Shown: piece by piece, positions 1 to 6,135 of the stretch
Layout: each line of letters begins with the position of its first letter
Position numbering within the stretch: the first letter of the stretch is position 1
Source: Rhodospirillales bacterium
Lineage (GTDB): Bacteria > Pseudomonadota > Alphaproteobacteria > Rhodospirillales > UBA2165
Direction: 5' to 3'
NCBI GenBank assembly: GCA_013204125.1
Contig: JABMOP010000601.1
Span: 1 to 8,847, forward strand
DNA: 8,847 nucleotides
Made by a program: the position numbers and the translations under genes
Notes under the pieces: generated by a model
What the model saw: the letters and a program-made list of their open reading frames with translations, nothing else
Databases searched by the model: none
What the model was told of the DNA's origin: nothing

Positions 1-453
1 CACCAGCGCTTCGCCGGCGAACACGAAGACGTCCTAGCGATGCTCGATAAAATCGAAAGCTGGCGCATGTGGGTTTTATGCGACCGCGAACCGATTAAGG
101 ATTGGACCAAAGGACGGGTTACGTTGCTCGGCGATGCGGCCCATCCGATGCTGCAATATCTGGCCCAGGGCGCGTGCATGGCGACCGAAGACGGGGTCTG
201 CCTCGCGACCCGCGTCGCCGCCAATGGCAATGATTATGAAACCGCCTTCCTGGAATACCAAAGCTTACGATATCTGCGCACGGCGCGGGTGCAGTTAACG
301 GCGCGGCTTTACGGCGATATCTATCACGCCGCCGGCGCCACCGCCGATTTGCGCAACGCCCTTCTTGGCGCCGTCGATCCGACCAAACCCGGCGAAGGCA
401 TGGCCTGGCTGTACGAAGGGTTGGACGATACCGGCGCCCAGCAGTTCGGATAA
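1..453 (+). CDS. 3-hydroxybenzoate 6-hydroxylase-type FAD monooxygenase, C-terminal part (5' end outside window)
   Basis: The frame is open from base 1 to the TAA at 451-453, so only the last 150 residues of a roughly 400-residue enzyme are present; the ATG at 40 is internal. Seen: WRMWVLCDREPI (visible residues 21-32) followed by GRVTLLGDAAHPMLQYLAQGA (38-58). This is the group A flavoprotein GD motif that binds the FAD ribityl/pyrophosphate, in the form typical of 3-hydroxybenzoate 6-hydroxylases. Known for the family: cytosolic, NAD(P)H- and O2-dependent para-hydroxylation of 3-hydroxybenzoate to gentisate; salicylate hydroxylases are close relatives. The Rossmann FAD-binding N-terminus is not visible, so the substrate call rests on the C-terminal motif alone. 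The MFS transporter gene starts 2 bp after the stop, implying one transcript and a shared aromatic-acid role. No gentisate ring-cleavage gene is in view; it could lie upstream. The flavin monooxygenase call is sure, the exact substrate less so. Confidence 0.85.
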   Translation, partial: HQRFAGEHEDVLAMLDKIESWRMWVLCDREPIKDWTKGRVTLLGDAAHPMLQYLAQGACMATEDGVCLATRVAANGNDYETAFLEYQSLRYLRTARVQLTARLYGDIYHAAGATADLRNALLGAVDPTKPGEGMAWLYEGLDDTGAQQFG

Positions 454-455
454 AC

Positions 456-1745
456 GTGGCCGCGCCAAAAGCCTTTCGCGCGCCAAAGATTATCAAACGC
501 AATGTGACGCTGTTTGCGTTGTCGCAATCGTTCAACGGCGCCGGCATCCAGTTGGCCTATGGGTTCGGCCCGTTGATGGTGCTGTCCTTGACCGGCGAGA
601 CCAATTTAGCCGGGCTGACGGTTGGCATCATTGGGCTCTCCCGCTTCTTAATCGCCTACACCGCCGGCAGGATCACCGACCAGTATGGACGCAAACCCGG
701 CATTCTTTTAGGCCTGGTATTGGCGCTGGTCGGCGGGCAGATCATCGGCACGTCGATGATCATGAACTCTATTACCATGTTCGTGATCGGACTTTTGATC
801 TTCGGCATGGGCATGAACGCCGCCCAGCAATTGCGCGTCGCCGCCACCGATATGTTCCCGCCGAGCCGCCGGGCGCAGGCCTTGGGCTATGTGGCGCTTG
901 GATCTCTGGTCGGGCTGATTGTAACGCCGAGCCTGGTAACCTACGCCCAATGGATTTCTGATCGGACCGAACTGCCGGCGCTGGGCCTGCCGTGGTTCAT
1001 GCTGCCGGGGCTGATCATTCCGGGGATGATGCTGATTTATTTTGTCCGGCCCGACCCCAAAGAAATCGGCATGAATTTGGAAAAATATTATCCGGGTTAT
1101 GTCCGCCCGAAACAGGGGCCGAAAAAAACCGGCAAGTTCCGGCCCACCGATTTGTTGCGCAGTTCCGATACGCGCATCGCCATCATTTCCAATTGCGCGG
1201 CGCATGGCAATATGTCGATTGTCATGGTGCTGACCTCGCTGGTCCTCTCCCATCACGGCTATTCGCTGCCGGCCATCGCTTTTTCCCACATGTTCCATTC
1301 GGCGGGCATGTTTGCCTTCACAATTCCCTTGGGCCGCCTTGCCGATAGATGGGGCCGCCAAAGGGTCATGTTATGGGGCGTGGCGACGGCATTTTCCGGT
1401 GCCGCGTTCGTTGCCTTTACAAGCTGGTACGCCACCGTCACCCTGGGCACGTTCCTGGTCTGCCTTGGCTGGGCGGCGGCCAATGTGGCGGCAACGGCGT
1501 TGATTGCAGACCGCGCGGAAACCCAAGAACGCGGCCGCGCCATCGGTACCGCCGACAGTTTTGCCGGCGCAACCAGCGTCGTCATGGCGTTGATCACCGG
1601 CCCCTTGATCGAAAATTACGGCCTGCCGATGACCGGCCTGGTCGCCGCCGCAATCGCCCTGCCGCCCTTGGTGCTGATCTTGATGACCCGCGGCAAAGGA
1701 AACTCATTGGCCCCAGAGCAGGCACCGGAAAGCGCGGACAGCTAG
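456..1745 (+). CDS. MFS transporter, probably for an organic or aromatic acid
   Basis: A 429-residue integral inner-membrane protein with a GTG start 2 bp after the upstream monooxygenase stop, so it is probably translationally coupled; no convincing Shine-Dalgarno is present. Seen: two homologous halves, each carrying the MFS motif A loop (GRITDQYGRKPG at about 71-82 and GRLADRWGRQR at about 293-303). Many hydrophobic segments flank them, and a charged central loop (about 198-240, rich in K, P and R) separates the halves. Length and layout fit the usual 12-helix family. Known: such proteins move small solutes by proton symport or antiport. Inferred from its partner gene: uptake of 3-hydroxybenzoate or a related aromatic acid, but an exporter is equally compatible with the fold. 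The C-terminus (about 412-429) is hydrophilic. MFS identity is firm, substrate is context only. Confidence 0.9.
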   Translation: MAAPKAFRAPKIIKRNVTLFALSQSFNGAGIQLAYGFGPLMVLSLTGETNLAGLTVGIIGLSRFLIAYTAGRITDQYGRKPGILLGLVLALVGGQIIGTSMIMNSITMFVIGLLIFGMGMNAAQQLRVAATDMFPPSRRAQALGYVALGSLVGLIVTPSLVTYAQWISDRTELPALGLPWFMLPGLIIPGMMLIYFVRPDPKEIGMNLEKYYPGYVRPKQGPKKTGKFRPTDLLRSSDTRIAIISNCAAHGNMSIVMVLTSLVLSHHGYSLPAIAFSHMFHSAGMFAFTIPLGRLADRWGRQRVMLWGVATAFSGAAFVAFTSWYATVTLGTFLVCLGWAAANVAATALIADRAETQERGRAIGTADSFAGATSVVMALITGPLIENYGLPMTGLVAAAIALPPLVLILMTRGKGNSLAPEQAPESADS

Positions 1746-1760
1746 GCCAATTACCGGCGC

Positions 1761-1768
1761 AAAGGAGG
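1761..1768 (+). other. Stranded strong Shine-Dalgarno AAAGGAGG
   Basis: AAAGGAGG is a near-perfect ribosome-binding sequence, but it lies 46 bases upstream of the next large gene's ATG, too far to serve it. The closest possible start is a TTG at 1781, 12 bases downstream, which would open a 9-codon reading frame ending at TGA 1808-1810. A further three-codon frame (ATG 1807, stop TGA 1816-1818) overlaps the real ATG at 1815. It may be a leader-peptide signal, the remnant of a lost gene start, or chance. Confidence 0.3.
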
Positions 1769-1780
1769 CCAACAAAACCT

Positions 1781-1808
1781 TTGGAATTCTATTTTGTTCC
1801 CTTAGAAT
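1781..1808 (+). promoter_or_regulatory. Candidate sigma70-type promoter giving a leaderless transcript
   Basis: A -35-like TTGGAA (1781-1786, 4 of 6 to consensus) and a -10-like TAGAAT (1803-1808, 5 of 6) are separated by 16 bases. Counting seven bases past the -10 puts the transcription start at about 1815, the A of the glycosyltransferase ATG. This agrees with the absence of a Shine-Dalgarno in front of that ATG. The promoter is inferred from sequence only. Confidence 0.45.
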
Positions 1809-1814
1809 GACGCC

Positions 1815-3767
1815 ATGAATCGAAAAGAGCGAAGGGCGGCCAAACGCCATAAATCAGCGGCGCGGAAACAATCTCCATGGCGGAATAATCTGGGCGAAGA
1901 CCCAATGGTTCTATGGGATGCGGCCCTCGGCCATTTGAATTCGGGCAATCATTCCAGCGCCCTTCCCTATTTACATAATTTGGTCGAATTAGACCCCACC
2001 AACGGCGATTTATTATTTAATTACGGGGCCTGCCTATATGAAATGCAGGATTTCACCGCAGCGAGTGCCCAGCTAAAAAAAGCCGCTGAGGCAGGCCTCA
2101 AGAACCCACAGTTACTCCCGTTGTTGGGAGGCTCCTTTAATAACGCGGGTATGTATGACGAGGCTATTTCCACTTATAAAACTGCCATTTTAGCTGCTCC
2201 TCAGGAAACAGTATTGATTGAACGAGCGTGGTCGATATTCGAGCGGCTCCAGCGACTGGAAGACGCCATAGAATATTTCTCCCATTTGGTGAAGGAATTG
2301 GGGCGGACGCCGCTCCTGGTCTTTACTCTCGGACAGGCGTACCTCGCTGCAGAACAATTTGAAAACGCCGAGCTCATGTTCTCAGAACGCATAAATGCGG
2401 ACAGCGATGATGCGGTTGCCTTAAAATTTCTCGCCGCAACAAAATCCATGACCGGCGAAGTTTATCAAGCCATCGATCTATATCGACGGGCCAGTGAATT
2501 GGCGAAGATTTCGGATGTCATTCAGAACGACCATTTAATGTCTTTGAACTACAGCGAGCATATTTCGCAACAAGAGTTGATCGAAGCCCATAATTCCTGG
2601 GGCAATGAATTCGCCGATGAATTATCTTCTATATTTGACAAGAATCACGACTTTAACCCAGGCAGGCCCATCCGATTAGGATACGTATCATCAGATTTCG
2701 GATACCACGCTGTCGGAAATTTTATCAGGCCGGTTTTAGAAGCCCATGATCGTCAGCGCTTTGAGCTGATCGGATACTCTAATTTCTGGTCTCCTGATCC
2801 GATGACAGAAATCATCAAAAATCTGTTCGATGAATGGCGAAATATTTGGCAAATGGATGGCGGCGATGTGGGCCGTCAAATCGTCGCCGACAAAATTGAC
2901 ATTCTGATTGACTTAAATGGCCATACGGCTGGAAGTTCCTTGGACGTTTTCAAGAAAAAACCAGCCCCTCTTCAGGTCTCTTGGTTGGGCTACCCCAATG
3001 CAACGGGACTTGCGCAAATCGACTTTATGATTGGCGATGAAATCGTCGCCCCACCAGAATTAGATGGAAAGAATAATGAACGATCAGCGCCGCTGAGGCT
3101 GGCCGGCGGATACCATTGTTACAATCAGTGGTTTGAATCTCAGGTGGCCGACCCGCCGGCGGAAGAAAACGGTTTTATAACCTTTGCTTCGTTTAATACT
3201 TTGGCAAAACTGACGGATAAAACCATTAAATTATGGTCATCTGCACTAAACGCAATCCCCGGCTCTCGGTTGCTTTTAAAGCGCTCACCCCTGAAATCGA
3301 AGTTCGTGCGTGACAATCTGTTGAAACGATTTCAAGGCGCCGGCATTGGCGGCGAACGCATTCAATTTGAGTGGGAAATAATATCGACCGCAAACCATCT
3401 CAAAAGTTATGAAAAAGTGGACATAGCCCTGGATTCATTCCCCTACGGCGGGACGACAACAACTTGCGATGCGCTTTGGATGGGAGTGCCGGTTGTCACT
3501 TTACGTGGAGAACAGCGGAGCTCGCGCGTGAGCGCAAGTATCCTTCATCAAATTGGAAAATCTGAATGGGTCGCCGATACCGAACAATCATTTGTCAGGA
3601 TTGTAAAAGACCTTAGCGAAGATATCGGGCTCTTAAAAAATATCCGCAAGAACTTAAGGGACCAATTTATGAAATCCAGTTTATACCAAAATGATATCGT
3701 GACTAAAAAATTGGAAACCGTATTGCAGACCGAATGGCACCGCCTATGCGGCCGGATCGATCGGTAA
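1815..3767 (+). CDS. TPR-repeat O-GlcNAc transferase-like glycosyltransferase (GT41, SPINDLY-type)
   Basis: A 650-residue, apparently cytosolic protein. Seen: a very basic N-terminus (MNRKERRAAKRHKS), tetratricopeptide-like helices at about 30-240 (for example LLFNYGACLYEMQDFTAA and MYDEAISTYKTAI), then a GT41 catalytic region at about 284-640. Key motifs are IRLGYVSSDFGYHAVG (286-301), DILIDLNGHTAG (362-373), PLQVSWLGYPNATG (385-398), FNTLAK (460-465) and GGTTTTCDALWMGVPVVTL (545-563). By position, H298 and K465 match the catalytic-region His and Lys of human OGT (H498, K842); this is a pattern comparison, not an alignment. Known: the family transfers GlcNAc or fucose from a nucleotide sugar to Ser/Thr of proteins, with the TPRs selecting the acceptor. 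Bacterial acceptors are mostly unknown, so no target is claimed. The gene is clearly more AT-rich than its neighbours (sampled lines about 35-55% GC), suggesting separate ancestry. Its 3' end overlaps the convergent gene by 24 bp. Confidence 0.93.
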   Translation: MNRKERRAAKRHKSAARKQSPWRNNLGEDPMVLWDAALGHLNSGNHSSALPYLHNLVELDPTNGDLLFNYGACLYEMQDFTAASAQLKKAAEAGLKNPQLLPLLGGSFNNAGMYDEAISTYKTAILAAPQETVLIERAWSIFERLQRLEDAIEYFSHLVKELGRTPLLVFTLGQAYLAAEQFENAELMFSERINADSDDAVALKFLAATKSMTGEVYQAIDLYRRASELAKISDVIQNDHLMSLNYSEHISQQELIEAHNSWGNEFADELSSIFDKNHDFNPGRPIRLGYVSSDFGYHAVGNFIRPVLEAHDRQRFELIGYSNFWSPDPMTEIIKNLFDEWRNIWQMDGGDVGRQIVADKIDILIDLNGHTAGSSLDVFKKKPAPLQVSWLGYPNATGLAQIDFMIGDEIVAPPELDGKNNERSAPLRLAGGYHCYNQWFESQVADPPAEENGFITFASFNTLAKLTDKTIKLWSSALNAIPGSRLLLKRSPLKSKFVRDNLLKRFQGAGIGGERIQFEWEIISTANHLKSYEKVDIALDSFPYGGTTTTCDALWMGVPVVTLRGEQRSSRVSASILHQIGKSEWVADTEQSFVRIVKDLSEDIGLLKNIRKNLRDQFMKSSLYQNDIVTKKLETVLQTEWHRLCGRIDR

Positions 3768-4952
3768 TCCGAGCAATATTTTCCCCTGGTTCTCATAAGA
3801 CGTGTCGCTGATAACTTGGTGAAGACCCGCCGTGTGTAAATCGCGAAAAATACGTTCAATCGTGTGCGGCTGGTGGAGCGCCGTATTGCCGGCAAAGTGA
3901 TAGGCCTTGGACGCAATATCGATCGCGATATCGGTACAAAATACGGCCATCGAGCGGCCTTCGGTAACCGCCGCGGCATCCGGGCGCCAGCCATCCAATG
4001 TCTTCGCTTCCAATTCGGTATAGCTTTGATGAAGCAAAGCCCTTGCAGATCGAAGTTTCAGATCGGCTTCGCCAATAACGCGATGAACAATTTGCCGTTC
4101 ATCCAGGCTGGACGCCCGAAAGGTTCCCCGCGTCGATGTTGCCAAATGGATAAGTTCATCCAAAACCCGTCTGCCGGCGCCGATGGCAACGCTGCCATGT
4201 TCTTTCGCGACATAACAAAGCGGCGGTAAATAAAAGGCTTCGCCGCCGCGTTCCGATTGCGGCTTGTCCATATCCCAAACAAACGTCAAATCGTCCGGGA
4301 TAAAATAATCCTCGACGGAATAATCGATGCTGCCGGTCCCTTTCAGGCCAACCACATCGTCCCAATTATGATGCAGGGTCACATCTTCGATGGGCACCGC
4401 GCAGAACATCGTTTGGGGCGGGCCGTCGCCGTTTTGCGTGCCGTCCACAACCGCGCCGCCGATTGCCCATTCCGCATGGCCGATGCCGCTATTAAAACGC
4501 CACCGGCCATTGAGCGTGAAGCCGCCATCGGTCTTTTTTGCAAGGCCGGCCGGGAAAAACGAAATTGAGGCAGTTGGGACATGCCCATCTATAAATACTT
4601 TATCGATGCCCGATTGCGGCAAAAACGCACCTAGAGACGCGGCAGACGTCGCGCCGACCATCGTGCACCAGCCGCTGGTAAAATCCTGATAAGCCAATTC
4701 TTCGAGAACCAGCATTTCGGTGACCGGATCGGCTTCGGCGCCGCCGAGTTCCATCGGCATTTTAAGGCGAAATAACCCTGCTCCCCTTAAAGCTTTTACG
4801 GCCTCCGGGGCGAGCGTCCCCAATTCCTCACTTATCTCGCTGGACGCCCGAATGGTCTCACTTACATCTGCGACGGCGTTAAGTAAAAATTCCCGCTTAG
4901 CCATCTTGTCTTTTGGAAACACAATAGCGTCTTTATGAAATGCCTCGGTCAT
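3744..4952 (-). CDS. Acyl-CoA-dehydrogenase-fold flavoprotein, probable two-component flavin monooxygenase (group D)
   Basis: 402 residues with the ATG at 4950-4952, chosen because AGGAGA lies 4 bases upstream; a GTG at 4991 would add 13 residues but has no ribosome site. Seen: an N-terminal helical domain (about 20-115, with LRGAGLFRLKMPMELGG at 55-71), a central beta region (about 125-220, with FTLNGRWRFNSGIGHAEW at 145-162 and VVGLKGTGSID at 200-210) and a C-terminal helical bundle ending RIFRDLHTAGLHQVISDT (367-384). Known: the RxxRDLHxxxxH-like ending and the absence of an obvious catalytic Glu of true acyl-CoA dehydrogenases are typical of HsaA/HpaB/DszC-type monooxygenases, which use reduced flavin from a separate reductase to hydroxylate phenols, steroid rings or heterocycles. 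No reductase is in the window. Last gene of a likely three-gene operon, 69 bp after the decarboxylase-like gene. A real acyl-CoA dehydrogenase remains possible. Confidence 0.85.
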   Translation of the reverse strand: MTEAFHKDAIVFPKDKMAKREFLLNAVADVSETIRASSEISEELGTLAPEAVKALRGAGLFRLKMPMELGGAEADPVTEMLVLEELAYQDFTSGWCTMVGATSAASLGAFLPQSGIDKVFIDGHVPTASISFFPAGLAKKTDGGFTLNGRWRFNSGIGHAEWAIGGAVVDGTQNGDGPPQTMFCAVPIEDVTLHHNWDDVVGLKGTGSIDYSVEDYFIPDDLTFVWDMDKPQSERGGEAFYLPPLCYVAKEHGSVAIGAGRRVLDELIHLATSTRGTFRASSLDERQIVHRVIGEADLKLRSARALLHQSYTELEAKTLDGWRPDAAAVTEGRSMAVFCTDIAIDIASKAYHFAGNTALHQPHTIERIFRDLHTAGLHQVISDTSYENQGKILLGLPIDPAA

Positions 4953-4956
4953 AGTC

Positions 4957-4962
4957 TCTCCT
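4957..4962 (-). promoter_or_regulatory. Ribosome-binding site deciding the start at 4952
   Basis: Minus-strand AGGAGA sits four bases before the ATG at 4952-4950. It supports this internal Met over the more upstream in-frame GTG at 4991, which lacks any purine-rich site. Confidence 0.75.
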
Positions 4963-5017
4963 GCTATTCCAATCGGCACCGGCGTCATCACGACATCAAC
5001 GGCGTTTGGTATCCGAT

Positions 5018-5032
5018 TGCTTTATTGGTCAA
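5018..5032. repeat. Short direct repeat, copy at the stop of the decarboxylase-like gene
   Basis: Plus-strand TGCTTTATTGGTCAA spans the stop codon of the decarboxylase-like gene. It matches the 16-base copy across that gene's start codon (6006-6021) except for one missing base. Confidence 0.4.
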
Positions 5033-6014
5033 GTGTATTTGCCGAAAAAATATCCTCCAGCTTCATAATCCGGGGGGTGAGGCCTTGCTGAAATGAATAC
5101 GCCGCCGCCGTTTCCAAGGTTTTGCGATTGGCGCCCATGCCGTGTTGTAACAAAGGGGTGTTCAATGCGGCCTCTGCCCCTTCGGGCAGCAAACCCGATT
5201 CAATATAATACGCCGTGTGCGCCAGACGTTGGCTATTGGCCAGATCATTGGCCCGCTCAAACGCCCGGTAAAGGTTGAGCGCAATCCAGGGGTGGCGTTC
5301 AATAACTTCCCGTTTTATGACCATGCCGTGGTTAATCGGATAAATTCCGGTTTTTTGATAATAGCGAATGCCCTCGGCTCTGGGATCGGGAAATAATGGT
5401 TTGATATCCGGATGGTTCGATAGATCAGCCGTACTTCGATCAACCAAATTAGGATTAACGATGTAATGGATAACGGCGTGTAACTCGCCGCTTAGCATCA
5501 TCGAACCGATATTTTTTTCATGCGGTATTTGGTTGATGGTGACGCCCGCGGGTGTCTTGAACCCGGTTGCATGCGCATGGCTGTGATCCGGATTCCTCTC
5601 CATCCAAAAAGTCATTTCGCTTGGTTTGACGCCGAACTCATTTTCCAAAACACCGCGCGTCCAAAGTGCGGCTGTTTGCTGGTACTCGGGAACGCCAACC
5701 TGCTTACCTTTTAAATCTGCCGGGTTTTCGATCCCCGAATCCTTGCGCACCAAAATTTCCGTATGAAAGAATTTGCGCGTCGTAAAAACAGGCAGGCCGA
5801 CCCAGCGATCATCGCCATTGGCCGTTGCCATCAACAGCGAAGAAACCGACATCTCGGAGACATCATATTCACCAAACCGCAATTGCCGCCAAAACATTTC
5901 GGACGGATGCAGGGTGCTGGGATAAAGCTCAATATTATCGGCCTGAATGGTCCCATTCAGGATCGGCCATGTGCGCGGATTGGACGAGAGAGCGATGCTG
6001 ATTTCTGCTTTCAT
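5022..6014 (-). CDS. 4,5-dihydroxyphthalate decarboxylase-like protein (periplasmic-binding-protein fold, cytosolic)
   Basis: 330 residues, the usual size of the family. Seen: FGEYDVSEMSVSSLLMA (48-63), GLPVFTTRKFFHTEILVRKDSGI (73-95), PADLKGKQVGVPEYQQTA (98-115), a His cluster HSHAH at 144-148, and the conserved stretch GIYPINHGMVIKREVIERHPW (223-243), which strongly recalls enzymes annotated as 4,5-dihydroxyphthalate decarboxylase. Known: these share the NMT1/THI5-like two-lobed binding-protein fold. The N-terminus (MKAEISIALSSNPRTWPIL) has no signal peptide or lipobox, so a transporter-binding role is unlikely and a cytosolic enzyme, removing a ring carboxyl group, is the better guess. The actual substrate is inferred only. 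It is the middle gene of the minus-strand operon, 121 bp after the Baeyer-Villiger enzyme. Its own ribosome site is weak (GGAA about 9 bases upstream), and a 24-codon frame ends three bases before its ATG. A direct repeat of about 15 bp sits exactly on both gene ends. Confidence 0.85.
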   Translation of the reverse strand: MKAEISIALSSNPRTWPILNGTIQADNIELYPSTLHPSEMFWRQLRFGEYDVSEMSVSSLLMATANGDDRWVGLPVFTTRKFFHTEILVRKDSGIENPADLKGKQVGVPEYQQTAALWTRGVLENEFGVKPSEMTFWMERNPDHSHAHATGFKTPAGVTINQIPHEKNIGSMMLSGELHAVIHYIVNPNLVDRSTADLSNHPDIKPLFPDPRAEGIRYYQKTGIYPINHGMVIKREVIERHPWIALNLYRAFERANDLANSQRLAHTAYYIESGLLPEGAEAALNTPLLQHGMGANRKTLETAAAYSFQQGLTPRIMKLEDIFSANTLDQ

Positions 6015-6021
6015 TGGTCAA
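6006..6021. repeat. Short direct repeat, copy at the start of the decarboxylase-like gene
   Basis: Plus-strand TGCTTTCATTGGTCAA includes the start codon (complement of CAT at 6012-6014). The partner is at 5018-5032 and lacks only the C. The two copies bracket the gene exactly. Confidence 0.4.
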
Positions 6022-6092
6022 ATTCCATAGCTGAGATTAATTGAAACCGAAGCGCCGGAAGGGAGAGGCCCGCTTTGGCTAAAAACGTACAT
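6018..6092 (-). CDS. Possible 24-residue leader ORF between monooxygenase and decarboxylase-like genes
   Basis: A minus-strand ATG at 6092-6090 preceded by GGAGA (spacing only about 2 bases, tighter than ideal) opens a 24-codon frame beginning MYVFSQSGPLPSG and ending at TGA 6020-6018, three bases before the ATG of the decarboxylase-like gene. That downstream gene has a poor ribosome site of its own, so termination-reinitiation coupling is possible. No homology is recognised, and a chance frame of this size is easily possible. If it is not coding, the 121-bp gap (6015-6135) holds no clear promoter or terminator that I can see. Confidence 0.2.
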   Translation of the reverse strand: MYVFSQSGPLPSGASVSINLSYGI

Positions 6093-6135
6093 TTCTCCGG
6101 AATTATTTGGATCGGTAATCAAATGGGTAACAAGT

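Noticed and set aside
1744..1772. Direct repeat AGGCCAA at 1744 and 1766
   Set aside because: A seven-base repeat is expected by chance, and no structure or further copies support it.
1349..1810. Plus-strand frame of 153 codons overlapping the end of the MFS gene
   Set aside because: It is an out-of-frame shadow of the transporter's last helices, with low-complexity Arg/Pro/Gly content and no domain.
3745..3790. Possible hairpin terminator around the GATCGATC palindrome at the convergent gene ends
   Set aside because: The stem is very short and no T-run follows on either strand.
4953..4991. GTG start at 4991 for the ACAD-fold gene
   Set aside because: There is no ribosome site before it, whereas AGGAGA stands just before the ATG at 4952.
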